From: Pristionchus mayeri | Taxonomy: Eukaryota; Nematoda; Chromadorea; Rhabditida; Neodiplogasteridae | NCBI GenBank assembly: GCA_036245805.1 | Contig: BTRK01000005.1 | Span: 34,081,469-34,145,468 of the forward strand | Reading direction: 5' to 3' | Length of the DNA: 64,000 bases | In this document: in pieces, positions 11,968 through 24,185 of the stretch | Numbering within the stretch: the stretch's first letter is position 1 | Layout of the letters: every line of letters begins with the position of its first letter | Translations under genes and position numbers: made by a program | Notes under the pieces: model-generated | What the model was told of the DNA's origin: nothing | What the model saw: the letters and a program-made list of their open reading frames with translations, nothing else | Databases searched by the model: none

Positions 11968-12333
11968 TTATGATAGAATGTGAGCGCATGATCTATATTG
12001 CATTTCGAGAGACTATTACTTGTGATAGAGTATTATGTGACGTTTTGCATCCATTCTCTTTATGAGAACACACTTAAGTTATGAGAAAAGATCATAAATT
12101 ATTTTGACGACCGCTTTATCTCTTGATTACGCTGCTTTCTGATTCCCTGAAACCTTTCTGTGTTGATAAACAGCTTTCAATTCGCAATGCACTTGGTTTG
12201 AAGACGATCTTCTACCTCTTCTTAACTTTTTTTTCTGTAAATTGAGGGAAATGCCGCGTAGTGAGAGCTTGAACGGAAGATTCAATAATATATTTATCAA
12301 GTGAGAAGGATGTGTACAAATCGAGCGAATAAT
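11968..12333. other. Intergenic between convergent genes
   Basis: 3' flanks of the RING gene (+) and the lectin-like gene (-). No exon seen. Confidence 0.5.
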
Positions 12334-14645
12334 TTATCTGCAAACAGCTTGAGCGAAACTCGGCGTGATGAGCCTGCCTCCCGGCCCGTCCAACCATCCA
12401 AGTTTCGTGCACACCGGCTTAGTGTTGATAATGGTGGATTGATTTCCGATCACCACCATGGCAAATTCCCAATCATAGCGATCGAAACACTCAAACGTGT
12501 CTCCTCGAAGCATAACATTCTGCTTCACGGGGACTTTGAATCTGTCTCGGCATGCAAGGTACCTGAAAGGGTGATGTATTGTAGTGTTGCCAAATAGACT
12601 TGCAGCCTCCTCATTTATCCTATACATAGCGAGAGAGAGCGTGCGAAATTAGGAGAGATTTGCAACGTATTATCTACAATTTTCTTCTCGGAAATGGCAA
12701 ATGAGTGATTACGTTGGCATTTCTGCAGCACGACACGTGATGGTATCGTATATCGTACTTGCTGCCCATCGAGTTCCGGGCATAGATGACCATTGGACAA
12801 AGTCATTTCCGTATATAGCTGCTTGCGCTCTCCAAGACCCATAATATTCCGCATAGTCACAGTACACGAAAGGGCTTCCCACATGCATCATTCCAACCTT
12901 CATGTTCACATACGAAATATATGGCTGTAATGTACCCTTCTTCTTTTGGAATGCTAACTGAAGCAGGCAGTAGAAACAAGTGAATGATTCCCATCATCCT
13001 ACTTTTTCTTTCTCGTCATTTGGACAAGCGACTTTGACACACTTTGAAGAGAGTCAATTCTGACGAAGTGATCCTTACCAAAAACCCAGACGGGCATGTG
13101 TACACATTTTCCATTGTTTTCGCCTTATCGTTCGATACAGGAGCATTGTTAGTGGAGATTAGTTTGGAGTCGAGAACTACTTTCCCGCAGCGTGAACGAA
13201 ACAATCCATCAGGCTCTATAATTGAGTTGCTCCTTTAAGAACATTCAGATCTAAATATTGTTTTTAACACGACTGATCAGTGTCAGTTTGTGCAATTATG
13301 CGAGTATTATCCCCCCCCTCTATTACCCTCTCAGTTTATCTATCTTCTCTTCTACGCAAGTTCTGACCTTTCTTAATGTTAGGAGGTCGTGGTGTTAATT
13401 CGTTAAATGATTCAGTCATACACAGAGCAATCATTCTGAAAAGGAAAATCAAGTCAATTTTCGAGCAAAAATTTACTTGTTTTTCTGGTCAGAAACTCTC
13501 CAATATCCCGAATTGTCGACAACCGAAGCAAGAGGGACGTTGCAGCGAGTGTTTTGTTGAACAGTGTCTATAAATAAACAATACGAATTAAAAATTGAAA
13601 AGGCATGTCAATATCGATGCCAGCGGATTATTCTTCAGTCGAACTTACATAGAAGTGAATTATTCGAAGTGCATGTAGTAAATCTAGTGTAGTCTTTCCT
13701 TGGTGTCCACATATATTTATTCGCACGATTTTTAAGAGCTTTCTGCACCCAGAAAGGCTCCTTCACATATAAACCATAAACAAAGAGTCGACCTGAAAAT
13801 TGTGCTTGTCGAATGCATAATAGTTGAAGAATTCTTCCAAAACACAGACAAAAAATACGCTGGAGAAAAGATCTCCACAGTGCATATACTCTCACGTCGC
13901 TAGAGACAGTATGCAAAGCAAAGGTAACTTGACCGGAATATCGGATTCTAGAAACTACGAACTTGCGAGTACTTGATTGTCTTCATCATTTTCGATTGAC
14001 GCAAGCTCGAATCCACTAGCTTCGCAGTGCTTTTGCGCCTGAAAGTGCACTTATGCTTCGGTAGGTAAGCAAGAGCTGTCTCTCCTTCACTTCGCGTACT
14101 CTCTTGCCTTTGTGACAAGCTTGAGAACGCAGAATGAAATACCATCGCTAGGACAATTTCGTTGCTAGGGAAAAAATCTTATATCAGTAAAATCGAATTT
14201 CTTGTCAGTGGCAAAGGCGCATTTCCTGCCCATGAACGCGTGCCCGGCACACATATATCCGCCCGCTGAAAGTGATATTTTGTTTACAAATTTTATGAAA
14301 TAAGAAGAGCTTCTCTCATTACTGATCTATTCTAATCCACTTAAACAAACTATTTGGGTATAGAACTGGATTCAACGACACCTTAACTTTATATTTAAAT
14401 AATTTGAATATATGTCATGAGAACAACCTTTGCACCGTTGTATTTGGAATCGCACAGCGCCGAAGTTTCGTTGTAAGGAATCTGATGATTGTTACACTGT
14501 GACGTGAATTTTAATCACTTGTTTTGTTAGGTGTGGAAATGAAAATAATTAGTTCAAACCTTTCCAAAAACCGCGAAGAAACAGCGATTCTGCACGTACA
14601 TTGTTCGATAAGGAAGAGCATCGCACTTTACTTGCAATGAATCGG
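12334..14645 (-). CDS. Secreted C-type-lectin-like protein, multi-exon, 5' end not found
   Basis: Exons recognised from 5' to 3': 14645-about 14563 (VKCDALPYRTMYVQNRCFF), about 14490-14435 (ALCDSKYNGAK), 14265-14183 (GGYMCAGHAFMGRKCAFAT), 14038-13963 (AQKHCEASGFELASIENDED), 13792-13649 (LFVYGLYVKEPFW), 13215-13079 (SRCGKVVLDSK ... TCPSGFL), 12957-12713 and 12562-12334. The AQKHC exon and the GLYVKEPFW exon match the core of C-type lectin domains (A-x3-C-x3-G-x-xL-x-SI, then a W/F-x-GL-strand). Junctions 14038/13792, 13215/12957 and 12957/12562 are phase-consistent. The C-terminal two exons (Cys-rich, ending SFAQAVCR) are not lectin-like and were not recognised. Such proteins are secreted and often bind glycans. 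The donor after 14183 is ATAAGA where GTAAGA is expected; the junction between the second and third exons and that at 13649/13215 also do not fit, so the copy may be damaged. Confidence 0.6.
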
Positions 14646-15620
14646 CTGAAACAACGGAAAAATCAGTTATTTAACAGAGCTCTTTTAATTAAGCTGGATG
14701 AACCAACACGTTTACTACGAACATGTGTGAGGTCTTAAATGGTTGACGAAGTCCGCCTCCGAAGGAAGAAAGAGCAGAGCAGATACGAAAAGGAGATGCA
14801 TACCAATCGTTGCTTAAAAGGAGTGGAATCGTTTTATAATAGAGCGGCAAAGGCTGTTTGAGCGGATGATAAAACGTATTATTGCTTACGTTAACATTCG
14901 TCCTTTAAGCAGAATCCTTCTCTTACTCTTTCATGTTCCTCGGTATAGTAGTTATATCGAGTGAGAAAGAAATGAACACTAGATTGCGTGTGAGGAAAAA
15001 ATTTAATTGGAAATTCGAGAAGCGATAGAAAGTCAGCTTCGTCACTTCTCCGGTCAGTATTCGCTGTCCTGGAGAGAGAGGGAGACATTATGGCGAAATT
15101 CCATCATTAATAAGGTAAAACACGATGCAATTGAGATTCCCGAAATCCAAAATAATTGGAAATCTGCTTAATTTCTAATGCTTCCTAAATCGAATCGGAT
15201 TTTGAGTATTTCAAACATCACTTAAACGGGATATATTTTATTGTTTCACGCGCCATAGACAATAATAATCATATGTAAGCCCCTCGCACTCCCCCATCTT
15301 ACAGATTGTAATATTGTACTCTGTTAGTTTTGTTGGACAAATGTAAGCTTAGATTATAAATCATGTATTCCATATAATCTCAATAACATTTACAATGACA
15401 TAAATCAACGTTCATGCCTCGATACCACTATGCCCTATGGAATAGCCGAAATGAAATCAATAATGAGACTCGACGCCTGTTTTTCTTCATGTCCCAACTT
15501 TGCCAGAGGAAGCATTCATTCATTATTCAATCACAATCTTTCTTCACCGCGTATTTTTTTTCTTTAAGTTGTATAATAATTCACTCTCATTTTCCTTATT
15601 TGGCCTAATATTAATCGATA
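14646..15620. other. No gene seen
   Basis: Signal-peptide and 5' exons of the minus-strand lectin-like gene should lie here, but I could not identify them. One minus-strand open frame at 14891-15088 lacks support. Confidence 0.35.
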
Positions 15621-17628
15621 TATGAGAGGAATCGCGAGAGAATCGACCATTTGAGGGGGGTCGGCTGCGGTAGGAAAAAAATGTGTCCTATCTGGCAACA
15701 AATTCACTTATAAGTACTTCAAATGATGCTCTTTCAAACTGCGTCGTCAGAATTTTGATATCGGTCGTCATCTTCGAGATTCAGAAGGTCAAACTTGGTA
15801 CTATCACTTTTCGACAATCAAATCGGGACCACTTAAATTATCATAACTTCGTTTAAAATAAAGATAGAAGGTCGTTCTTTGCTTAAAATGAAAGCTGAGA
15901 ACATTCTCTACAACATTATCTAGACCCAATCATTCAAGGTCTTCATCATGGTGCAGGGCGGTCGTGCAGAGCAAAAATGACGTATCTTTGGAAATCGGAA
16001 AAACGTTTTGGGTTATCATGTTTAAGTTTAAGTTCATACATGGAACTAACTTCTCGCCAAAAATTGGGGCAATCTGGGTATAGACAAAAAAAAGGTCTCA
16101 CTTTTGTGCGGCGACCCCAAAATTAGTTCTGGAAAAGAGTACTTCCGTATCTTCAATTGGCCTGATTTGGGCTCAAAATCGTTCAAAAACTCCCAAAACA
16201 ACATTCTAAGTATCTAACCCCCATGTTATAGCTCTTCCATTGGCCATAAATGGCCACCTGACCGAAAATTTGAAATTCCGTATTTTGACCAATTTCAATA
16301 AGCGCTATGGGCCCAAATGCACTAAATGGGTTTCAAATAATGTAAATACATCCCTCGAGACAGCTCAAAGAAAAAGGGCTACTGAAAAAGAGGAAATTTC
16401 ACATGAAGGATCCAAGGAAACACGCACAACTGTGCGACTGGTAAAAATATGCGTAGAAACTCGGCTTATGGATAGAAATGTAGAGCACGATGAGCTAAAC
16501 ATTTCATCTGTTGAAAGTGAGTCTATATCTTTTCGTTGAAGCGCGCTACAGATCCTGGAAGTTGGCCAGAAACGACGGGAAACTGGCCTAAGGGAGCGCT
16601 AAATAGAGGCGAGGGGGAGGGAGGTCAGGCGGCGAGAGCGCCAGACTGTTAGAGCACGCGCTCTCGGGGGACTCTAGCCTATATCTGGCCAACTTCCAGG
16701 ATCTGTAGCGCGCTTCAACGAAAAGATATAGACTCACTTTCAACAGATGAAATGTTTAGCTCATCGTGCTCTACATTTCTATCCATAAGCCGAGTCTCTA
16801 CGCCTATTTTTACCAGTTGCACAGTTGTGCGTGTTTCCTTGGATCGTTCATTTGAAATTTCCTCTTTTCAGTAGCCCTTTTTCTTTGAGCTGTCTCGAGG
16901 GATGTATTTACAGTATTTGAAACCCATTTAGTGCATTTGGGCCCATCCCGCATGTTGAAATTGGTCAAAATACGGAATTTCAAATTGTCGGTCAGGTGGC
17001 CATTTATGTTATAGCCAATGGAAGAGCTATAACATGGGGGTTAGATACTTAGAATGTTGTTTTGGGAGTTTTTGAACGATTTTGAGCCCAAATCAGGCCA
17101 ATTGAAGATACGGAAGTACTCTTTTCCAGAACTCATTTTGGGGTCGCCGCACAAAAGTGAGACCTTTTTTTTTGTCTATACCCAGATTGCCCCAATTTTT
17201 GGCGAGATGTTAGTTCCATGTATGAACTTAAACTTAAACATGATAACCCAAAACGTTTTCCCGATTTCCAAAGATACGTCATTTTTGCTCTGCACGACAG
17301 CCCTGCACCATGATAAAGACCATGAATGATTGGTTCTCGATGAGGTTGTAGAGAATGTTCTCAGCTTTCATTCTAAGCAAAGAACGACCTTCTATCTTTA
17401 TTTTAAACGAAGTTATGATAATTTAAGTGGTCCCGATTTGACTGTCGAAAAGTGATAGTACCAAGTTTGGCCTTCTGAATCTCGAAGATGACGACCGATA
17501 TCAAAATTCTGACGACGCAGTTTGAAAGAGCATCATTTGAAATACTTATAAGTGAATTTGTTGCCAGATAGGACACATTTTTTTCCTACCGCCGCGGCGT
17601 GGTCGATTCTCTCGCGATTCCTCTCATA
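15621..17628. mobile_element. 2.0 kb foldback element
   Basis: Left end TATGAGAGGAATCGCGAG matches the reverse complement of the right end; arms of about 950 bp are nearly identical. The centre (about 16560-16680) is GC-rich and unpaired. Flanking TA on both sides fits a TA target duplication. No transposase frame; a minor open frame at 16240-16539 is arm sequence. Confidence 0.85.
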
Positions 17629-17754
17629 TATTCAATGAGAGCATTAATAAGCGCGGCTTAAAATAATAAACTAATATTATTATTTTAATCCGCGCTTATT
17701 GTTACTAGTTGAATTCGAAATTAGGGTTAACCTATGTTTTCCCAGAATCAACAG

Positions 17755-17905
17755 GACCGCAATGGGATTTCGTCTCTTCTGCGCATTCCATGATGGAATT
17801 CTTGACTGGGACACCTATACATAGTCGCCTTTTTCATTTGAAAGACGCAATCGTCGAAGCTGAGTTGAACAGATTGGATCGACGAGCTCAAGAAATTGCA
17901 GCTGG
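17755..17905 (+). CDS. Orphan candidate exon
   Basis: Between an ACAG acceptor and a GG/GTATAA donor, one frame encodes a protein-like stretch (PQWDFVSSAHSMMEFL ... LKDAIVEAELNRLDRRAQEI), amphipathic and without homopolymers. Flanked by foldback elements on both sides, so its gene may have been broken. Not recognised. Confidence 0.3.
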
Positions 17906-18648
17906 GTATAAGCTGTTTTTAACTATCAAATTGTGAAATTTCGTTATTAAGAGACCCTCCACGAGAGAACGTAACATCTGTGCAGGGGTCCACGGATGGT
18001 GAAAATATGAATAATTCCCGTACTTTTTTGTGGGGGTCCCGAGTGCTGATGGCCGGTACCAATAACTAAGGCTAGGGGTCGATTTTGGAAAAGTTCCAGG
18101 TACCTCCCATTTTTGGTGTCGAAAAAATGACTTTCTCAAAATCATGTGCGATAATGAATTCCTAGTGTATTTTGACGCGTAGAATCTGAATTTCTATATT
18201 AGAACGTGAGAAAATGCAAACGAAAATAGATATTCGCAAAAATACGTCAATTTCGATCTAAAAGGCCACATAAAGAGCCATAACTCGATTTGAAAAAATA
18301 AGATATTGGGTGATTGGTATTTTTGGAACCTATAAGTGGTATTGGAACTCCTGTAAGTTTTTCAGAGTTTTTAAAAATATGACTCTTCGACTTTTTCAAG
18401 CTTGAATTTGACCATTTCATGTCGAATAATGGACAATTCAAATTTTCATTTCTTTCATTTGAGGTCTATGTCGCCCTATTAACACGGAAACTTATCCATT
18501 CGTTCATAACAACTAAGGGACTCAGTAATCATCATCGGGATTCCATAAAAACTTTGAAAATTACAAGTGTCAAAAATCCTTAATTTCGTTCTGCACATGC
18601 TGACTTCGGAAATTTCTCACGCTACCAAATCTTCTTGGAATCTATTTC
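17906..18648. other. AT-rich non-coding stretch
   Basis: No exon seen. The style (for example CCATAACTCGATTTGAAAAA) resembles foldback-element interiors, so this may be old repeat. Confidence 0.35.
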
Positions 18649-19166
18649 CATGTAGAGTACCATCATTGATATAAGTTATACTCACTATTTGAAACGTATT
18701 CAAACAGTTCCTGATCTTCTCGAGCTTTTAATATCGCAAACCAATCTCTTTTCGTGCCGAGTTATCCGGTTTTTCGAGATTTTCTCGTCCATATTAAATT
18801 TTTGTGACTTGGCATATCGAAATTCGGATTCAGCGAGTCAAAATACGTCGGAAACAATTATTTTAGTAGTCTTCCAGAAAAAAATTGAAAAATCGATTTT
18901 TCGATTTTCGTTGAAAATATCGATTTTTCGAATATTATTTTAAATCTACTAAAATAATTGTTTCCGACGTATTTTGACTCGCTGAATCCGAATTTCGATA
19001 TGCCAAGTCACAAAAATCTAATATGAACGAGAAAATCTCGAAAAACCGGACAACTCGACACGAAAAGAGATTGGTTTGCGATATTAAAAGCTCGAGAAGT
19101 TCAGGAACTGTTTGAATACGTTTCAAATAGTGAGTATAACTTATATCAATGATGGTACACTACATG
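18649..19166. mobile_element. 0.5 kb foldback element
   Basis: CATGTAGAGTACCATCATTG at the left end is repeated inverted at the right end (CAATGATGGTACACTACATG). The arms pair throughout, with a short spacer near 18900. The element ends two bases before a TTR exon (19169). Confidence 0.8.
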
Positions 19167-19168
19167 GG

Positions 19169-19307
19169 ATGCGAAATATGGAAGAACGGAGACTATTACT
19201 CTGTGAGACACGATATTCCTCACCAGTATATATTTGTTGAAGGGAAGAGACATGAGACCTATGAATATAACCCCAGATTGGGAAGGGGTAATATGTTTGA
19301 CCCGTGA
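19169..19307 (+). pseudogene. Orphan last exon of a transthyretin-like gene
   Basis: Encodes CEIWKNGDYYSVRHDIP, then YIFVEGKRHETYEY, to TGA 19305-19307, matching exon 5 of the TTR copies downstream. The splice acceptor is gone: a foldback element ends immediately upstream (CATGGG in place of TTTAG) and no other TTR exons precede it. Confidence 0.8.
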
Positions 19308-19429
19308 AATGCTTAAGCGAAACTTGCTCTGGCGAATAAATGAATGTTTTGAAAAAATATTTTGTACATAATTGAATCAAATAACAACTGTCAAGAAATT
19401 ATTAGTTGAAAATAAATGTTAAAAGGTTG

Positions 19430-19740
19430 GATAATCTCGGTTCTCCTTCTCTTTTTTAGTAAAATTATATCGTAATATTTTTTCTAATACAATATTGTTG
19501 TTCATGCATTTTCCATAAGCTTTTGGCGTGAATTCTCCTTTTCGGACCGAATTTTGGTAATGCAATACCATCCGGAATACGATATCCAAAACTTCGAGTA
19601 GGGCTTCGCCTCGAACTTTTCGCGATAGAGTGGAGCGAATATCTAATGAGCGCGCTCTCTGCACGCGCCGGGACAGAAAATAACGGGAGACAAGGAGAAG
19701 GCAGTGAGAAATGCTGCCCTCTCTTTCCCAGCGCCCGTCG
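19430..19740. repeat. Dispersed repeat, copy A
   Basis: Shares long similarity with 20395-20680: TACAATATTGTTGTT, a CATAAGCT block, and GGGCTTCGCCTCGA followed by GCACGCGCCGG. Shorter relatives of the GC-rich end appear near 22775 and 39720. Confidence 0.65.
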
Positions 19741-20056
19741 TTCCTAATCGTTGTATGAAAATGACAGAGATAATATACGGTGTGGAGGTGGTTCAGAAGG
19801 ACTCATGATTTCGTCGGCGGATCGAAGCAAGGGACTACTACCGTACTCATACCATAACCTGAGATTATCGAACTCCACGGGCGAGATATTCCCCAACTTC
19901 CAAGGAAGAGAAAGACGGGAGATAAGATGAAGCAAGTTGAGGAAATGCGAATCTACAGCACAAAACGGGAGTGATCTAACTCGCCACACTTTTCCACCCC
20001 CCTCGCTATCCAACCGACCTAGTGTAGTGTGAGTAATAACAGAGCGAGGGGGAGAG

Positions 20057-20394
20057 TTAGTCATTTATAAGAGAGAGCTGCTTACCCGACTGCTCAATGG
20101 CAGGGCTCTTATCCAACAGACTAGTCCAGAGGCACTGGCCTGATCTTTCCTCTCCTCTCTTTTCCCTCCTCGCCTTTTCTTTTTCATCCTGATCCTCAAT
20201 TCCCTTCTTTCCCCGACAGGGTAATGTGGCCCATAACCGTGGATTAGAAGTTTGGAGAGAGAGAGAGAGAGAGAGAGATTCCCTTATTCCCATTTGACAC
20301 GTGTATTACACTTTGAATATTCATTGAGAGAATCCAATAACATATCAATTCGCATTCAAATCAGTCTCCTACGTGTCGTTCCCTCCCCGCTCTA
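20057..20394 (+). promoter_or_regulatory. Orphan TTR-type upstream region
   Basis: Contains the full upstream signature of TTR genes: CTCAATGGCAGGGCTC block, ACACGTGT element at about 20293-20320 followed by ATTACACTTTGAATA, then TCCTACGTGTCGTTCCCTCC. No signal-peptide exon follows; a dispersed repeat begins instead. A promoter left behind by a deleted gene copy. Confidence 0.6.
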
Positions 20395-20680
20395 CCTCGT
20401 TCTCTTCGTAAAATTATAGTAGCATTCAAATACAATATTGTTGTTGCTACATTTGCCATAAGCTGGGAGCTTTTCGCGTCCTATTTTCCTTTCACATATA
20501 ATTTTGGTAGTTTGACACCATCCCAAATACAGATCTCCAAAATTTCGAGCAGGGCTTCGCCTCGAGCTTTTCACGATTTGTCGTGCGGAGTGAAAGTACT
20601 TTCTAAAACGAGCACTCTCTACACGCGCCGGTGCAGAGCAAAGTGCCAACCTTTCTTCCCCCAGTCTATTATCAAAGCAT
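20395..20680. repeat. Dispersed repeat, copy B
   Basis: Second copy of the 19430-19740 repeat, same orientation. It joins directly to the orphan TTR promoter. An (AATG)n run follows at about 20845-20872. Confidence 0.65.
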
Positions 20681-21190
20681 GGCTTGATCTATGATCTATA
20701 CCCATCCCTCGCCCACTCCCTCTACAGACCCCTGCCCTACCCTTGCTGCTGCAAGAAACCCGATTCGACAACGTCGACGGACATCCGTCTATTGTTTTTT
20801 CATCTCGCCTATTACTTGCATATCCCCTTTGAAGGAATAAATAAATAATGAATGAATGAATGAATGAATGAAAGTAGTGAGGGAGAGGAGAGAAAAGCAA
20901 GTGATTACCCAAATTCCAAGGAAGATAAAGACGAGAGATAAGATAGAGCAAGTGGATGAAATTCAAATCTACTGCACAAAATAGGAATGATCTAACTCTT
21001 TACTCGCCTCTCCCTAACCAAACGAGCCAAGTGTAGTGTGAGTAAACACAGAGCTAGAAAAAAATCTAGGGCTTTAATAGAGAGGAATGCTTGCCCGAAT
21101 GCTCAATGGCAGGGCTCAAGATACTGTAGCCCATGACCGTGGGTCACACACTGGTAGAGAGAAAGAGAAGGAGAGAGTGACTTTTTCCCA

Positions 21191-21217
21191 TTTGACACGT
21201 GTAATAAACTTTGAATA
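21191..21217 (+). promoter_or_regulatory. Conserved ACACGTGT upstream element
   Basis: TTTGACACGTGT followed by AATAAACTTTGAATA, about 110 bp before ATG 21329. The same element precedes most TTR copies at 95-150 bp. A second ACGTGTCGTTCCCTCC block lies between it and the start codon. Confidence 0.6.
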
Positions 21218-21328
21218 TGAACTGACAGAAGACTACGTGCAGTTCAGATTTCAATTTCCATTCAAATCACTCTCTTACGTGTCGTTCCCTCCCCTCCCTC
21301 CCTCATTCTCTCCCTTTTCCTCTCTCCT

Positions 21329-22149
21329 ATGCGGTTCACTCTGATCCTTCTCTCTCTCCTCTCCGTCTCCCTTTGCAACTCAGGAGTACTCAGGTTAAGG
21401 GTGGTGGGCATAATGACTAAAAATTCAAGGTCTCAGTGAGGGGCGTCTTGAGCTGTCAACAGGAGGAGGGTGGAGTCAAACGCGTCAACAAAATCGAGGG
21501 CGCGTTTGTCAAGCTTATGGAGGACGACAGTTGTGATAGAGCAGGAAGTGAGCTGCCCATTTGACATTGATACTCTTGTATTCATACTGTATCCCATCAT
21601 TATCAATAAACTCGATGTACAATTCTCAAATTTCGAAATTTCAAGTATTTTAGTCAATTTTTCAGTATTTTAAATTTAAAAATAATTCCTCAGGCGAAGA
21701 TGATCAATTGGACATAGCAGTCACAAAGGAGGATGGCCTCTTCAGACTCCAAGGCCATACATCCGAGGTTTCGAAGGATGAGGTAAGAACTAACAATGGC
21801 TGTAGTTATTCAAGAATTCAACACGGTATTTGAATGGTGAAGCTGGCTTACAGAGGACGTATTTTCATCCCTACTACCTACGAGCCTAACTCAACAGTGT
21901 CCTTGTTTCAGTGTAAATATAAATTCTACGTCAAAGTCGAATGGCCTTGCTATGAAGCCAAGAACTGTGGAAGTAGCGAATATCGTAGGAAGTAACCTTT
22001 TTTTTTAAATTTTGAACTGACAATTTAGATGCGAGGATTTCAAGAACGGAGACTTTTACTCTACGAGAATCGATGTTCCTGACCATTACCGATTTGAAGA
22101 AGGGATGAGACATAAGATCTTTGAATATGACACCATCTTGGAAGGTTAA
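21329..22149 (+). CDS. Transthyretin-like secreted protein, copy 1 (intact)
   Basis: Five exons that define the family here. Exon 1 is a signal peptide (MRFTLILLSLLSVSLCNS). Exon 2 has VSVRGVLSCQQEEGG then GAFVKLMEDDSCDRAG. Exon 3 carries the T-x2-DG-x-F-x-L-x-G block (VTKEDGLFRLQGH). Exon 4 is CKYKFYVKVEWPCYEAKNC. Exon 5 is CEDFKNGDFYSTRIDVP to TAA. This layout (G-x2-C, GA-x-V-x-L-x-EDD, DG-F-L-G, paired Cys, DIP) fits the nematode transthyretin-like family of small secreted beta-sandwich proteins. All junctions are in phase (1/2, 0, 2/1) and I see no lesion. Some family members elsewhere act as extracellular bridging molecules; no ligand can be inferred here. Confidence 0.75.
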
Positions 22150-23319
22150 ATCAAAGGAAGACTGAATCCTCTGAACTTGTGATGCGAAAATCGCAATCGT
22201 GAATAAATTAAAATTATGAAAAATATTTGTGTGCAAAATTAACGCAAATAATTTCTATCAAGCGATTATAATTTTTGGAGAAAGATGGAATTATCTGGCT
22301 TTCTCGACTCTATCTTTATCTTCGTAAAAATATCGTATTGATATATCTTGCTGTTGCTTTCTCGGTAGGACAGTGATTGAATGCGGATACAATACTAGAA
22401 AGGAGTAGAATGACAGACGAGAAAGGAGACGACAAGGAAGTAGAGAGTCTAGTAGAGACTCAGCCGATGAGTGACTACTAAAAGGAGATGAGCAATGATA
22501 GAATAAGGTCAGCCGATGACCAAATTGAATGCTTACAATAACAGTCCAGTAGCAAGAGAAAGAAGAGAGCTGTATCGTAAGGAGCATGAATGTTAGAATG
22601 AGAGAAGAGAGGGGGCGCCAGCGAGAGGGGAGGCTGGGACGGGGCCTATGAGTACCTAATCGTGCCGACACAGTTGTTACATGTACCATAAACGTTGAGT
22701 TTTTTGCGAGGTGTTTTCGTTTCGAAAGGGATTTTTTTGAAGTTTGAGACTATCTGAAATAGAGATCACAAAAACTCTATGGCGCGCGCTCTGCACGCGT
22801 GGGAACAGAAAATAATGGTGAGAGAGGGTAGGGTGAGGAAAGAATACTGTCCTTTCTCTCCCCGTCAGTTCCCGTCGTTCACATTAGAATAGTCTGTTGA
22901 CGAAGTAGGTCACGCGACGTGCCAGACTAATTATTTCGAAGCACAAAATCAATACCGTATTCAAACCATACCCTAAGGCCGTTGGTCTGAAGATGGGTCA
23001 CATTCGTGATTTCTTCAGACGATCAATTCAAAACGCCGGTGCCATACTCCTACAGTAGCATATCTCTATTATGCTAATATTGTTGCTATAATGATAGATC
23101 TCAAATACCTTGGATGGCGAGTGTAACCATTGAAATCATATTATTGAGCCCCCTCCCCTCTAATTGAAGAACTATGGAGTTTATAACCGCGTTAGCAGTG
23201 AGGGAAGTGAGATAGAGAGAGAGAAAGATTTATGCGCGTGATGTTATAAAAATAATCTTTTATTCTCGAGAGCGATTTTCGCTTCAGAATTTCACGGGAT
23301 GCAGGCTTCATTCTAGTTT
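22150..23319. other. Intergenic, no gene seen
   Basis: Separates convergent TTR copies 1 and 2. It includes a GC-rich stretch near 22775 related to the 19.5 kb dispersed repeat. Confidence 0.4.
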
Positions 23320-24037
23320 CTAATTGTATCCCAAGACGGAATTGACGGTGAAGGTTCGACTTTTCCTCTCGTCTTCGAATCGATACTCGTTTGGAATGTC
23401 GATTCTCGTAGTGTAAAACTCTCCGTTTGCGAATCCGTGACATCTAAATACGGCATTTTCGATATGAATCTTTCAGAATATCTCACTTCTTTCGAAATTC
23501 AGCGTTGTCACATTTCTTGGATGCATAGCAAGGCCATTTGATGCTGACGTAGAATTTATGTTTGCACTGAGAAGAACATTGATGAGGGATTATACTGCTC
23601 AGTTACCTCTTCTCTCGATCCGCTCTCGTTGTCTTCTCCTTTGAGGGAGAAGAGGCCGTCCCTGTTAGTGACTGCTGCGTCCTTCAGGTCGTCATAAGCT
23701 AAAAATTTAAAAACAAAAGTGTCTACTTAGGATGAACAATAGTTATAACACACAGTAGCAGGTAACTTACGGAATATTCTATCACAGCTGTCGTCCTCCA
23801 TAAGCGTGACTTCTGCGCCCTCGATTTTGTGGACGTGTTCGACTCCGCCCTCTTTACGCAGACATCTCAACGTTCCTTCCGCGGCAACCTTAATTCAATG
23901 TCCTTAACCTTAGTCCTTAGGGCCTTAACCACATATCGTTAATGCTTCAAAAGAAAGAAAGATCTCACGTGCAAAGTTGGTGAAACGTGGTTGGAAAAAA
24001 AGGCGAGTAGAGAGAGAAGGAGAAGAGCGAACCGCAT
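23320..24037 (-). CDS. Transthyretin-like secreted protein, copy 2 (near-intact)
   Basis: Five exons on the minus strand. Signal exon from ATG 24037; then VAAEGTLRCLRKEGGVE, GAEVTLMEDDSCD, VTNRDGLFSLKGEDNE, CKHKFYVSIKWPCYASKKC and CHGFANGEFYTTRIDIP, ending SVLGYN before TAG 23320. Intron 3 is only 40 bp (GTAACT ... TCTCAG). Everything is in phase except exon 1: its poly-T tract has eight T where paralogues in frame have TTTTTTA or would need seven. As written, exon 1 ends one base out of phase. Either a slippage mutation or a homopolymer error. Confidence 0.7.
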
Positions 24038-24157
24038 CGGGGAGAGGAAAAGGAAGAGAGTGAGGGAGAGAGGGGAGGGAGGGGAGGGAACGACACGTAG
24101 GAGAGTGATTTGAATGGAAATTGAAATCTGAACTGCACGTAGTCTTCTGTCAGTTCA

Positions 24158-24185
24158 TATTCAAAGTTTATTACACGTGTAAAAT
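24158..24185 (-). promoter_or_regulatory. Conserved ACACGTGT upstream element
   Basis: Minus-strand copy (TATTCAAAGTTTATTACACG then TGT on the plus strand), about 120 bp upstream of ATG 24037. The GGCAGGGCTC block lies further out (about 24250). Confidence 0.6.
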
